A stretch of 64,000 nucleotides of DNA from Suttonella sp. R2A3 (GTDB lineage: Bacteria; Pseudomonadota; Gammaproteobacteria; Cardiobacteriales; Cardiobacteriaceae), in assembly GCF_021513215.1 (NCBI RefSeq), contig NZ_CP090975.1:48501-112500 (forward strand), written 5' to 3'. A program made the position numbers and the translations under genes. The notes beneath the pieces are model-generated. The model did not search any database, had not been told where the DNA came from, and saw only the letters and a program-made list of their open reading frames with translations. Position 1 is the stretch's first letter. Each line of letters starts with the position of its first letter. Below are positions 55,501 to 64,000 of the stretch, piece by piece.

Positions 55501-56874
55501 ATGACGCAAACCCTAAAAAAAGTCTTTATCGCTACCCATGGCTGCCAGATGAACGAATACGATTCGTCGAAGATGCTTGCTGTGTTGAAAGTGTCCCATG
55601 GCATGGAGCCAGTTGAGTGCGCAGAAGACGCCGATGTGTTGCTGCTCAATACCTGCTCGATTCGTGAAAAAGCGCAAGATAAAGTGTTTTCGCAAATTGG
55701 TCGCTGGAAACCGCTTAAAGAGAAAAATCCCCATATTATCATTGGTGTGGGTGGTTGTGTGGCCTCACAAGAAGGTGAGGAACTGCGTCGTCGTGCGCCG
55801 GTGGTGGATGTGGTTTTTGGGCCGCAAACTTTGCATCGCCTGCCAAATTTGATTTCTGAGGCACAGCAAAAACGCGATGGTGTGGTGGATGTGAGCTTCC
55901 CGGAAATTGAAAAATTTGACCACCTGCCAGAGCCGCGTGCTGAAGGGCCAAGCGCCTATGTGTCAGTGATGGAAGGATGTTCTAAATACTGTACCTTCTG
56001 TGTGGTGCCTTATACGCGCGGTGAAGAGATAAGTCGTCCCTTTGACGATGTGATTGCTGAATGCGCGGCATTGGCTGCCCAAGGTGTGCGCGAGATTAAT
56101 TTACTCGGTCAAAATGTGAACGCCTATCGTGGTGAGATGGACGATGGTGATAACGCTGATCTTGCGTTGTTGATTGAATACATCGCCGCGATCGATGGTA
56201 TCGACCGTATTCGTTTTACTACCTCACACCCGCTGGAATTTTCTGACAGTTTGATTGAAGCTTATGCACGCGTACCGCAGCTGGTCAGTCACCTACATTT
56301 ACCAGTGCAAAGTGGTTCGGATAAGGTTCTGGCGCTGATGAAGCGCGGTCACCAGGCGGCGATGTATAAAGAAAAACTAGCGCGTATTCGTGCGCTTCGT
56401 CCGAGCATCAGTTTTTCATCAGATTTCATTGTCGGCTTTCCCGGTGAAGAAGATGAAGATTTTGAAGCAACCATGCAGCTGATTGAAGACGTTTTTTACG
56501 ATACGTCGTTTAGCTTTATTTATAGCCCGCGTCCGGGCACACCGGCTGCTGCCATGCCTGATCGGATTCCTATGGAGGTTAAAAAAGAACGTCTAGCACG
56601 CCTGCAGGCGCGAATCTTAGAAATGGCTGCTGATATTTCCGAGTCGATGGTCGGGACCGAGCAGTGGGTGCTGGTCGATCGTGTATCGAAGAAAAACGCC
56701 CAGGAAGTGTCAGGACGCACCGAGAATAATCGGGTGGTGAATTTCCAGGGACCAAAAGATTTGATTGGTCGCTTTGCGAAAGTACAGATCACTGCAGCGT
56801 ACAAAAATTCTCTGCGTGGACGTTTACTTGAAGCGGAAGGTATGGTCGCACCCGCGTTGTATCAAACTGCTTGA
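55501..56874 (+). CDS. miaB: MiaB, tRNA-2-methylthio-N6-(dimethylallyl)adenosine synthase
   Basis: Radical-SAM methylthiotransferase that modifies A37 of tRNAs reading UNN codons. 457 residues. The three N-terminal cluster cysteines are Cys15 ([10 protein letters not shown]), Cys52 (NTCSIREKA) and Cys86 (GGCVAS). The radical-SAM triad is CSKYCTFC at 160-167. [13 protein letters not shown] and a C-terminal TRAM domain follow. An in-frame upstream ATG (55411) lies in the terminator and is rejected. Confidence 0.97.
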   Translation: MTQTLKKVFIATHGCQMNEYDSSKMLAVLKVSHGMEPVECAEDADVLLLNTCSIREKAQDKVFSQIGRWKPLKEKNPHIIIGVGGCVASQEGEELRRRAPVVDVVFGPQTLHRLPNLISEAQQKRDGVVDVSFPEIEKFDHLPEPRAEGPSAYVSVMEGCSKYCTFCVVPYTRGEEISRPFDDVIAECAALAAQGVREINLLGQNVNAYRGEMDDGDNADLALLIEYIAAIDGIDRIRFTTSHPLEFSDSLIEAYARVPQLVSHLHLPVQSGSDKVLALMKRGHQAAMYKEKLARIRALRPSISFSSDFIVGFPGEEDEDFEATMQLIEDVFYDTSFSFIYSPRPGTPAAAMPDRIPMEVKKERLARLQARILEMAADISESMVGTEQWVLVDRVSKKNAQEVSGRTENNRVVNFQGPKDLIGRFAKVQITAAYKNSLRGRLLEAEGMVAPALYQTA

Positions 56875-56897
56875 TAGCGTCTCATCTTGATTTTTTC

Positions 56898-56925
56898 TTG
56901 CAAGTCTTTCAAGACTTGCCATAAT
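56898..56925 (+). promoter_or_regulatory. candidate phoH promoter enclosing a palindrome
   Basis: TTGCAA (56898-56903) and CATAAT (56920-56925) are 16 bases apart, 30 bases before the phoH start. Between and partly over the -35 lies a perfect inverted repeat, GCAAGTCTT-TC-AAGACTTGC (56900-56919). This placement is typical of a repressor operator. It has no T-tract on either strand, so it is less likely a terminator. Confidence 0.55.
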
Positions 56926-56954
56926 AAAGACATCATTTTAACCGTAGAGCCTGC

Positions 56955-57935
56955 ATGCAAAATCCTCTCGCTTTCCAGCTTGTCCCACAAGATCAGCAAC
57001 GCTTAGCTGAGTTGAACGGGCAGATGGACGCTCATCTGCGTCTGATCGAAGATCAACTGGGTATCCACATCAGTAATCGTGGCCATTTATTCCATCTTGA
57101 AGGTGATGAAGGGCGCGTGGTACAAGGCCGATTTGTTTTAGAAAAACTGTATGAGCAAACTGGTGAAGGTGTACTCAACGCCGATGATGTTCATCTAGCG
57201 TTGCGTGATGCCGGTGCGACGCTTTCTAGTGAATTCAGCTCTAAAGGCGAAGGTAAAGATATCTTTATCGAAACCAAGCGTGGCACGATTTCCGGGCGTG
57301 GTTCAAATCAACGCCGTTATCTGCGCCGGGTATTTTCGCATGCGGTCAATTTTGGTATTGGTCCGGCTGGTACTGGGAAAACCTACCTTGCGGTAGCGGC
57401 TGCGGTGGCGTATTTGGCCGAGGATAAGGTGCGTAAACTGGTTTTAGTACGGCCAGCGGTTGAAGCGGGTGAGCGTTTGGGTTTTTTGCCCGGTGATATG
57501 ACGCAGAAAGTCGATCCGTATTTACGGCCACTTTATGACGCGTTGCACGACATGCTCGGCACGGAACGCGTCACCAAATTAATGGAGCGTGGGGTGATTG
57601 AGATTGCGCCATTGGCGTTTATGCGTGGTCGCACACTCAATGATGCGTTTATCATCCTTGATGAGGCGCAAAATACAACCACTGAACAAATGAAGATGTT
57701 CCTGACCCGCCAAGGCTTTGGCTCAACCGCGGTGATTACCGGGGACATCACCCAAATTGATCTACCGAAAGGGATCTATTCTGGATTAAAACATGCCCGC
57801 GACATCTTGCGAGATGTTGAAGGTATTTCTTTTACACATTTCGAAGCTCAAGATGTGGTGCGTCATCCTTTGGTACAACGCATTATTGAGGCTTATGATG
57901 ATGTGCATAAAAAACATGATGAGGATAACGGTTGA
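56955..57935 (+). CDS. ybeZ: PhoH-like ATPase (YbeZ)
   Basis: 326 residues. An N-terminal KH-like RNA-binding region precedes the PhoH ATPase: Walker A GIGPAGTGKTYLAVA, PRPAVEAGERLGFLPGDM-type loop (here VRPAVEAGERLGFLPGD), and FIILDEAQNTTTEQMKMFLT as Walker B. It is known to work with YbeY in rRNA processing. Its stop is shared with the ybeY start. The ribosome site is weak. Confidence 0.95.
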   Translation: MQNPLAFQLVPQDQQRLAELNGQMDAHLRLIEDQLGIHISNRGHLFHLEGDEGRVVQGRFVLEKLYEQTGEGVLNADDVHLALRDAGATLSSEFSSKGEGKDIFIETKRGTISGRGSNQRRYLRRVFSHAVNFGIGPAGTGKTYLAVAAAVAYLAEDKVRKLVLVRPAVEAGERLGFLPGDMTQKVDPYLRPLYDALHDMLGTERVTKLMERGVIEIAPLAFMRGRTLNDAFIILDEAQNTTTEQMKMFLTRQGFGSTAVITGDITQIDLPKGIYSGLKHARDILRDVEGISFTHFEAQDVVRHPLVQRIIEAYDDVHKKHDEDNG

Positions 57936-58417
57936 TGAACCCAATAGTGATTGATTATCAGGTTGAGGATATCCCTGAGGATTGGTTGTACCCGAGCGAG
58001 AAACGTCTGCAGCGCTGGTTGGATACAGTGCTTAGCGTGCTGAAAAATGATGAGGCGCTGGAAGTAACGGTGCGTTTGGTTGATGATCAAGAAATTACCG
58101 AGCTAAACCAAGAATATCGCAATAAAGAAAAGCCGACTAATGTATTGGCGTTTCCCTGCGATTGGGATTTGCCCGAAGAGCCCCGTCTGCTGGGTGATAT
58201 TGTGATTGCGGTAAACGTGGTCAATAATGAAGCGAAAGCGCAGAAAAAAACCATGGAGCAACATTGGGCACATATTGTCATTCATGGTTTCCTGCATTTA
58301 CTGGGTTATGATCATATTCAAGATGATGATGCTGAAAAAATGGAGCAAACTGAGCGTAATATTTTGGCAGAACTAGGATTCCCTGACCCTTATCGGGTCG
58401 ATTGTGATACGCAGTAA
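57935..58417 (+). CDS. ybeY: YbeY endoribonuclease
   Basis: Single-strand-specific metal-dependent RNase for 16S rRNA 3' maturation and ribosome quality control. 160 residues. The zinc motif HGFLHLLGYDH is complete, preceded by NKEKPTNVLAFP and GDIVIA. The ATG shares a base with the phoH stop; a TTG just before is less likely. corC and lnt, which follow in many relatives, are missing. Confidence 0.96.
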   Translation: MNPIVIDYQVEDIPEDWLYPSEKRLQRWLDTVLSVLKNDEALEVTVRLVDDQEITELNQEYRNKEKPTNVLAFPCDWDLPEEPRLLGDIVIAVNVVNNEAKAQKKTMEQHWAHIVIHGFLHLLGYDHIQDDDAEKMEQTERNILAELGFPDPYRVDCDTQ

Positions 58418-58430
58418 TGGAGGGTAGGCC

Positions 58431-59363
58431 GTGGCGGTAAGTTTTTTTGCGTTATTTGATGATATCGCCTCGGTGATGGACGATGTGGCGATGCTCACAA
58501 AAGTCGCAACCAAAAAAACTGCCGGTGTGCTTGGTGATGACCTCGCGCTCAATGCCTATCAGTTGACCGGATTAAAAGCGAAACGCGAATTGCCGGTCAT
58601 TTGGGCGGTGACTAAGGGCTCGGTGATCAATAAATTGATTTTGGTGCCGGTGGCGCTGTTGATGGCGGCGTTCTTGCCTTGGGCGGTTAAGTATATGCTG
58701 ATGATTGGTGGCGCGTATTTGTGTTACGAAGGGACCGAGAAGGTTCTGCATTTGCTTTTTCCTCACGAAGACGAAAAAGAACGTCAAAATGAACACAAAA
58801 TCGCTAATGCCGAAAATGTGGATTTGGTCGCTTTTGAGCGCAAGAAAATTAAGGGGGCGATTCGTACTGATTTTATCCTTTCGGCTGAAATTGTCGTGAT
58901 TGCCTTAAATGAGTTATTGAAGTTTGACCTTTCGCAAGCGATTCGCATTGCTTCGTTGAGTGTGATTGCGTTACTGATAACTGTGTTGGTCTATGGTACG
59001 GTTGCGGTTATCGTGAAGATGGATGATGTAGGGCTATATTGGCGTGAGAAATACGAAGGTGTGTTAGATGCCATTGGCCGTGGCCTGCTGTGGTTTGCCC
59101 CACGCATGCTTAAAACGTTGTCAATTGTCGGTACCGCGGCGATGTTTATTGTCGGTGGGCATATTTGGGTTGAAGGCCTGTCGTTTATCCACCACGCCAT
59201 TGCTGGATGGACAGCCAATTTACAAGGCGTTGTTGGCTGGTTGGTCAGCACATTAGGCGATGTTGGCGTTGGTGTCTTAGTCGGTTTAGCCGCGGTGGCG
59301 ATTATTACGCCGTTAGTAAAACTATGGCGCCGCATGCGAGCATCGGACGCGACTAATGAGTGA
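58431..59363 (+). CDS. DUF808 (YedI-like) membrane protein
   Basis: 310 residues. It starts FFALFDDIASVMDDVAMLTK and contains KTAGVLGDDLALNA and GGAYLCYEGTEKVLH, characteristic of the DUF808/YedI family of inner-membrane proteins. About five or six membrane segments. No function is established for the family. The start is a GTG with GGAGG about eight bases upstream. The downstream acetyltransferase overlaps its end by eight bases. Confidence 0.9.
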   Translation: MAVSFFALFDDIASVMDDVAMLTKVATKKTAGVLGDDLALNAYQLTGLKAKRELPVIWAVTKGSVINKLILVPVALLMAAFLPWAVKYMLMIGGAYLCYEGTEKVLHLLFPHEDEKERQNEHKIANAENVDLVAFERKKIKGAIRTDFILSAEIVVIALNELLKFDLSQAIRIASLSVIALLITVLVYGTVAVIVKMDDVGLYWREKYEGVLDAIGRGLLWFAPRMLKTLSIVGTAAMFIVGGHIWVEGLSFIHHAIAGWTANLQGVVGWLVSTLGDVGVGVLVGLAAVAIITPLVKLWRRMRASDATNE

Positions 59364-59877
59364 TTGGTGTATTCGCGCGGTTAAAGACGCCGATATCCAG
59401 GCGATCACCAAGATTTATAATTATTACGTCTGCCATACCGATATCTCTTTTGAAACCGAGGCGGTGAGTGACGCTGAAATGCACGTTCGTCGCGCGGCTA
59501 TTGAACCATTAAGCCCGTATTTAGTGGCCATATTAGATGGTGCGGTGGTTGGGTATGCTTACGCCAAACCCTGGCATAAAATGGCGGCGTATGCGCATAC
59601 TTATGAAAGCAGCATCTATCTTGCTCATGATCGCGATCTAGAGCGATGCAAGGGGCTTGGAACAGCGTTGTATCGAGCGCTCATTGATGGTTTACGCGAA
59701 CGTGGGGATGTACGGATTCTGTTTGGCGTGCCAACGCTTGGTAATGCAGCGAGCGATCGTTTACATGAGAAATTAGGCTTTACCCACCAAGGCAGCTTTG
59801 CTAATGTCGGGTACAAGCAAGGGTGCTGGCTAAGCGTCACTTATTGGGCGTATGATTTTACAAAGATAAACCCTTAA
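59356..59877 (+). CDS. GNAT acetyltransferase, phosphinothricin-acetyltransferase type
   Basis: 173 residues. IRAVKDADIQAITKIYNYYV, FETEAVS, YAYAKPWHKMAAYAHTYESSIYL (shown in part) and the acetyl-CoA loop RCKGLGTALYRAL mark the PAT/MnaT group, which acetylate amino compounds such as methionine sulfoximine. GVPTLGNAASDRLHEKLGF completes the fold. Native substrate unknown. Starts eight bases before the end of the DUF808 gene, so the two are coupled. Confidence 0.87.
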   Translation: MSDWCIRAVKDADIQAITKIYNYYVCHTDISFETEAVSDAEMHVRRAAIEPLSPYLVAILDGAVVGYAYAKPWHKMAAYAHTYESSIYLAHDRDLERCKGLGTALYRALIDGLRERGDVRILFGVPTLGNAASDRLHEKLGFTHQGSFANVGYKQGCWLSVTYWAYDFTKINP

Positions 59878-59939
59878 GCGATACAAGCAGCGCCCAAGTT
59901 CTGATAATATAGCATTTTTATAGTTTTTTGAGAGATAAC

Positions 59940-61196
59940 ATGAATCAAACGGATTTAGCCCACTTAGTGGCGAAAGCAAGTCAAAAAATAGAAGCTTTTG
60001 CAGATGCGGATCTGAATTTAGACATCACACGTGGTAAGCCCAGTAGTGAACAGCTCGATTTGGCTTTACCCTTGCTCAATAATTTGTCTGCTGAAGACAT
60101 CGCTGCATATTCACCGGATGTGCGTAATTACGGTGGCTTAGATGGTTTGCCTGAAATGAAAGCTTTTTTCAAGGAAATGACCGGCACGGGCGAAGAAGTT
60201 GATGTGCTGGTTGGTGGTAACTCCAGCTTAAAACTGATGCATGATGCGCTGACCATTTATCTGCGCTATGGGGCCGGTGAAAAGCGTCCACCATGGGGAA
60301 AACAGCAAGCAAAATTTATCTGTCCAGTGCCCGGTTATGATCGCCATTTTGCGGTATGTGAGCATTTAGGGATGGAAATGATAGCGGTCGGCATGGATGA
60401 GCATGGTCCGGATATGGATGCAGTAGAAGCATTGGTTGCTTCAGATAACAGCATCAAAGGCATGTGGTGTGTGCCGAAATACTCTAACCCAACTGGGATT
60501 ACCTATAGCGATGAGGTTATTGAGCGTTTAGCAAAAATGACCGCAGCGGCTGATGGTTTCCGCATTTTTTGGGACAATGCGTATTGTGTGCACCATCTTG
60601 GCCAGGATAGCGACCAACTCGCTGATATTTTCAAAGCATGTGCGGCTGCTAAACATCCGCAGCGGGTGGTGATGTTCTCATCTACCTCGAAAATCACCTT
60701 TGCGGGTGCTGGTGTGGCAGCGATTATCGCAAGCCCTGAGAATATTGCTTGGCTGACGAAGCATTTTGGCTACCAAATGATCGGGCCGGATAAAATCAAC
60801 CAGCTACGTCATGTGCGTTTTTTTAACGAGGTAGGCTTAGAAAATCACATGAACGATCATGCTGAGATTCTCAAACCACGTTTTGACGCGGTATTGCAGC
60901 GCTTAGAAGAAGGGCTTGCTGGGACTGGTCTCGCTCAATGGACAAACCCAACCGGCGGCTATTTCATAAGCTTAGATGTACTGCCAGGCTGTGCTAAGAA
61001 TGTCGTTGCCGAATGCGCGCGCTTAGGCTTGAAGCTCACTCCGGCAGGATCGGCTTATCCTTACGGTCGTGATGAGTACGATACCAATATCCGTATTGCA
61101 CCATCTTTTCCTACCTTGGAAGATGTAGAGAAGGCAGCGGATGTGTTAGTGGCTGTCGTGCAAAAAGTGTGCGGCGAACGCAAGCTGAGCGCTTAA
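59940..61196 (+). CDS. aspT: class Ic aspartate aminotransferase-like enzyme
   Basis: PLP-dependent transaminase of the PF12897-like subgroup, 418 residues. LDITRGKPSSEQLDLALPLL near the N-terminus, YGGLDGLPEMKAFF, PVPGYDRHF, PKYSNPTGITYSDE, FWDNAYCVHHL and the PLP lysine in SSTSKITFAGAG are visible. NLDITRGKPS resembles actinobacterial AspT rather than E. coli AspC. It probably interconverts aspartate and oxaloacetate; substrate is inferred. The ATG at 59940 has GAGAG upstream. A hairpin follows. Confidence 0.85.
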   Translation: MNQTDLAHLVAKASQKIEAFADADLNLDITRGKPSSEQLDLALPLLNNLSAEDIAAYSPDVRNYGGLDGLPEMKAFFKEMTGTGEEVDVLVGGNSSLKLMHDALTIYLRYGAGEKRPPWGKQQAKFICPVPGYDRHFAVCEHLGMEMIAVGMDEHGPDMDAVEALVASDNSIKGMWCVPKYSNPTGITYSDEVIERLAKMTAAADGFRIFWDNAYCVHHLGQDSDQLADIFKACAAAKHPQRVVMFSSTSKITFAGAGVAAIIASPENIAWLTKHFGYQMIGPDKINQLRHVRFFNEVGLENHMNDHAEILKPRFDAVLQRLEEGLAGTGLAQWTNPTGGYFISLDVLPGCAKNVVAECARLGLKLTPAGSAYPYGRDEYDTNIRIAPSFPTLEDVEKAADVLVAVVQKVCGERKLSA

Positions 61197-61202
61197 AGAA
61201 AA

Positions 61203-61225
61203 GCGCCGTTGTTAGACAACGGCGC
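61203..61225. terminator. bidirectional hairpin between aspT and yhbY
   Basis: A 10-bp stem (GCGCCGTTGT / ACAACGGCGC) with a TAG loop lies between two convergent genes. On the minus strand it is followed by TTTTCTTT, a good terminator for yhbY. On the plus strand the T-run is eight or nine bases away. Confidence 0.75.
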
Positions 61226-61231
61226 GAAGCA

Positions 61232-61528
61232 TTATTTTTTTGGTAAATCGACTTTTGGTTGTTCGGGGTTGCGACGGAAGAAAATAGCGGTATGGCCTAT
61301 TTTTTGCACGCATTCGGCGCTATGTATGGTCTTAATGTGCTCAATCATCGTCTGTTGTGTGTCATCGTCAAGATTGCCGAGTTTTACTTTAATCAACTCA
61401 TGAACATTGAGCGCTAAATCGAGCTCTTTATCGACCCCACTGGTAATTCCATTAGCGCCAATCAAGACAACAGGTTGTAGGTGATGGGCGGCAGATTTCA
61501 AAAATCGCACTTGGGCTTTGCTTAACAT
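61232..61528 (-). CDS. yhbY: YhbY, CRM-domain RNA-binding protein
   Basis: Ribosome-associated protein of the 50S assembly pathway. 98 residues from the ATG at 61528, which has AGGA eight bases upstream; the ORF extends 16 codons further without support. LSKAQVRFLKSAAHHLQPVVLIG, HELIKVKLGN and IGHTAIFFRRN are typical. It is divergent from rlmE, as in E. coli. Confidence 0.95.
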   Translation of the reverse strand: MLSKAQVRFLKSAAHHLQPVVLIGANGITSGVDKELDLALNVHELIKVKLGNLDDDTQQTMIEHIKTIHSAECVQKIGHTAIFFRRNPEQPKVDLPKK

Positions 61529-61578
61529 TGCGTTATCCTTAATTGTTTCAGTTGTAAATAGCATAGCAGAAATCACTC

Positions 61579-62205
61579 ATGGCTCGCAGTAAAAGCTCAC
61601 ACCGGTGGCTCAAAGAACATCACAACGATAAGTATGTGCAGCAGGCGCGCGAAGAAGGCTATCGCTCGCGTGCGGTGTATAAACTCAAAGAAATTCAGGC
61701 TAAAGATAAGCTGATTAAGCCGGGCATGACGATTGTTGAGCTTGGTGCCGCACCTGGTGGCTGGTCGCAGTATGCCGCTGAGTGTTTGCAGGGGCGAGGT
61801 CATATTTTCGCCCTTGATATTTTGCCGATGGACGCTTTGCCGGATGTCACCTTTATTCAGGGGGATTTTCGCGAAGAAAGTGTTTTAGCGCAATTAGAAG
61901 ACTTGATTGGTGAGAATGCAGGTATTGACCTTGTAATTTCTGATATGGCCCCCAATACTTCAGGGATTAAATCCGTTGATCAAGCGAAGAGCATGTACTT
62001 GGTCGAATTGGCGGTAGATTTTGCCTTGCAGCATTTACAAGAGCATGGCAATTTATTAACTAAAGTTTTTCACGGCCCAGGTTTTGATAAACTAATGCGT
62101 TCACTGAAGAATGATTTTACGCAAGTGTTGACGCGCAAACCGAGCGCATCACGCCAGCGTAGCCAGGAAACGTATTTATTGGCAAAAGGTTTGATAAAGC
62201 GTTAA
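61579..62205 (+). CDS. rlmE: RlmE, 23S rRNA U2552 2'-O-methyltransferase
   Basis: Heat-shock methyltransferase (FtsJ/RrmJ) of 50S assembly. 208 residues, E. coli 209. SSHRWLKEHHNDKYVQQA start; SAM loop VELGAAPGGWSQ; the KDKE tetrad is traceable in YKLKEI, SDMAPNTSG, KVFHGPG and SQETYLLA. It starts 50 bases from yhbY, and ftsH follows. Confidence 0.97.
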   Translation: MARSKSSHRWLKEHHNDKYVQQAREEGYRSRAVYKLKEIQAKDKLIKPGMTIVELGAAPGGWSQYAAECLQGRGHIFALDILPMDALPDVTFIQGDFREESVLAQLEDLIGENAGIDLVISDMAPNTSGIKSVDQAKSMYLVELAVDFALQHLQEHGNLLTKVFHGPGFDKLMRSLKNDFTQVLTRKPSASRQRSQETYLLAKGLIKR

Positions 62206-62235
62206 ACCTGACGATTTTATGAAGAGGAAAGTGTT

Positions 62236-64000
62236 TTGAACGATATGCGAAAATCGATTTTAATTTGGGGCGGTCTGATTCTGCTGTTCCTGTTCTTAGT
62301 CGGCGAAGTCGATAATCTTGGAATGAATAATGGTGCCAATAGCGTCAGCTATTCGCAATTCCTCGATGAAGTGGAAAATGGCGATGTGCGTTCGGCCAAA
62401 ATTGATTTGCAGGAAATGACGATCCAGTTTACCGATAAGTCCGGTAAGAGCTATATCACAAACAACCCTGAGCCAAACACCATGGCGTTGATTGGTGATT
62501 TGCGTAAAAATGGGGTTAATATCACAGCGAACCCGATTGAAAAAGAAAGCTTGCTCGGGCGCATTTTGATCAATATTTTACCGATCATTATCCTGATTGC
62601 GCTGTTCTTATTCGTCAGCCGACAAATGCAGGGTGGCGGCGGAAAAGGCGGTGCATTCTCTTTTGGTAAGAGTAAGGCAAAGCTGATCCCTGAAGATAAA
62701 ATCAAAGTGACGTTTGCCGATGTTGCTGGTGCTGAAGAAGCTAAAGAAGATGTTGTCGAGATGGTTGAGTTCCTGCGTGACCCAACGAAATTCAGCCATT
62801 TAGGTGGGCAAATCCCACGCGGTGTGTTGATGGTTGGTCCTCCGGGTACTGGTAAAACACTGCTTGCTCGTGCGATTGCTGGTGAAGCTAAAGTGCCATT
62901 TTTCACTATTTCCGGTTCTGATTTTGTTGAGATGTTTGTAGGGGTTGGCGCTTCACGGGTTCGTGATATGTTTGAACAAGCGAAAAAACACGCCCCATGT
63001 ATTATCTTTATCGATGAAATTGACGCGGTTGGTCGCCAACGTGGCGCAGGTTTAGGTGGTGGGCACGATGAGCGCGAGCAAACCTTGAACCAGTTGCTGG
63101 TTGAAATGGACGGTTTTGAAGGCAATGAAGGGGTGATTGTCATTGCGGCAACCAACCGTCCGGATGTGCTTGATCCAGCTTTGCTTCGCCCAGGACGTTT
63201 CGACCGTCAGGTCGTGGTCGGTTTGCCAGACCTCAAAGGCCGTGAGCAGATTCTTAAAGTGCATATGCGCAAAAAACCAATTGATGAGGATGTGAAGCCG
63301 CGTGATATCGCGCGTGGTACACCGGGCTTTTCAGGCGCTGATTTAGCCAACTTAGTCAACGAAGCGGCGCTGTTTGCTGCACGCCGTGACGGTAAAACAA
63401 TCACCATGCAAGATATGGAAGATGCCAAAGATAAAATTATGATGGGCGCAGAGCGCCGCTCGATGGTGATGAGCGATGCGGAAAAAGAAATGACCGCATA
63501 CCATGAAGCAGGGCACTGTATTGTTGGCCGCTTGGTACCTTCGCATGATCCGGTTTATAAAGTCACGATTATTCCACGTGGACGCGCGCTAGGGGTCACT
63601 ATGTTCTTGCCTGAGCAAGACCGCTATAGTTATTCGCGTGAGCGCTTGGAAAGTCAGATTTCTAGTCTGTACGGTGGGCGAATCGCCGAAGATTTGATCT
63701 ATGGTCGCGACCATGTATCAACTGGTGCCTCGAATGATATCGAACGTGCAACCGCTATCGCACGCAATATGGTCACCCAATGGGGGCTCTCCGATAAGCT
63801 TGGTCCACTTGCCTATGGCGAAGAAGAGAACGAAGTCTTTTTAGGACGCTCGGTCACTCAGCATAAAAATGTGTCTGATGAAACCGCGAACCTGATTGAT
63901 ACAGAAATTCGCGCGATTATTGATCGCAACTACGATCGTGCAGAGCAGATCCTTAAAGACAATATCGATATTCTGCATGACATGACCAAAGCGTTGGTCA
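62236..64000 (+). CDS. ftsH: FtsH, AAA+ zinc metalloprotease (3' end outside window)
   Basis: Membrane-bound protease that degrades LpxC, sigma-32 and damaged membrane proteins in E. coli. 588 complete codons are present; the gene runs off the end. Two membrane helices flank a periplasmic domain (about 7-22 and 110-128). Walker A GPPGTGKT 201-208, SRH motif [19 protein letters not shown] and zinc motif HEAGH 423-427. The start is TTG 62236, with GAGGAAA upstream at correct spacing and an MNDMRK beginning resembling E. coli. An ATG at 62245 is possible. Confidence 0.97.
   Translation, partial: MNDMRKSILIWGGLILLFLFLVGEVDNLGMNNGANSVSYSQFLDEVENGDVRSAKIDLQEMTIQFTDKSGKSYITNNPEPNTMALIGDLRKNGVNITANPIEKESLLGRILINILPIIILIALFLFVSRQMQGGGGKGGAFSFGKSKAKLIPEDKIKVTFADVAGAEEAKEDVVEMVEFLRDPTKFSHLGGQIPRGVLMVGPPGTGKTLLARAIAGEAKVPFFTISGSDFVEMFVGVGASRVRDMFEQAKKHAPCIIFIDEIDAVGRQRGAGLGGGHDEREQTLNQLLVEMDGFEGNEGVIVIAATNRPDVLDPALLRPGRFDRQVVVGLPDLKGREQILKVHMRKKPIDEDVKPRDIARGTPGFSGADLANLVNEAALFAARRDGKTITMQDMEDAKDKIMMGAERRSMVMSDAEKEMTAYHEAGHCIVGRLVPSHDPVYKVTIIPRGRALGVTMFLPEQDRYSYSRERLESQISSLYGGRIAEDLIYGRDHVSTGASNDIERATAIARNMVTQWGLSDKLGPLAYGEEENEVFLGRSVTQHKNVSDETANLIDTEIRAIIDRNYDRAEQILKDNIDILHDMTKALV

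Overview
The window is chromosomal core genome of a Gram-negative bacterium, almost certainly a gammaproteobacterium. It carries 61 recognisable protein genes (two cut by the window edges), packed tightly with many stop/start overlaps. Gammaproteobacterial hallmarks are the mraY-murD-ftsW-murG-murC-ddl-ftsQ-ftsA-ftsZ-lpxC order, pheA/tyrA/aroA/cmk/rpsA/ihfB, map-glnD divergent from rpsB-tsf-pyrH-frr-uppS-cdsA-rseP, prfB-lysS, phoH-ybeY and yhbY divergent from rlmE-ftsH. Base composition looks balanced. The shuffled blocks (no dxr or bamA beside rseP, no corC/lnt beside ybeY, recB away from recC/recD) argue against Enterobacterales. A small-genome order such as Cardiobacteriales is a guess only. 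I saw no rRNA, tRNA, insertion sequence, prophage or CRISPR array.

Layout. 1-11342: division and cell-wall cluster, from the tail of murF to ftsZ and lpxC. 11439-18098: aromatic amino-acid genes (pheA, tyrA, aroA), then cmk, rpsA, ihfB and a membrane-anchored nuclease-like protein. 18239-21886: recB. 21908-26498, minus strand: an AEC-type carrier with a 60-residue membrane protein, then glnD and map. 26733-33006: translation factors (rpsB, tsf, frr), pyrH, and envelope lipid/stress genes (uppS, cdsA, rseP). 33168-38108: uvrD, two alpha/beta hydrolases and argE, joined by overlapping starts. 38181-41752: a SitABCD-type manganese/iron ABC importer behind a Fur-like palindrome. 41764-46632: an NhaC antiporter, prfB with the classic programmed frameshift, lysS and tatD. 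46639-50321: folB (minus), then plsY-lpxK-phosphodiesterase-MoxR. 50323-53178, minus: a crotonase and fadH. 53376-59877: folE2-trmB-Sel1 lipoprotein, miaB, phoH-ybeY, a DUF808 protein and a GNAT acetyltransferase. 59940-64000: a class Ic aspartate aminotransferase, yhbY (minus), rlmE and the start of ftsH.

How it fits together. Peptidoglycan precursor synthesis and division (mur/fts), lipid A (lpxC, lpxK), undecaprenyl and phospholipid synthesis (uppS, cdsA, plsY) and envelope proteolysis (rseP, ftsH) make this mainly an envelope and translation region. Folate (folB, folE2), arginine (argE), aromatic and nitrogen-control (glnD) genes fill the rest.

I found no new multi-gene system. The points most worth a second look are: two one-base frameshifts at A-runs, in the essential cdsA and in the importer ATPase gene; a 9-2-9 palindrome sitting between the -35 and -10 of a phoH promoter; a Fur-like operator before the metal importer; a strong hairpin terminator inside the 5' end of the nuclease ORF after ihfB; and an altered Walker A loop in LpxK.
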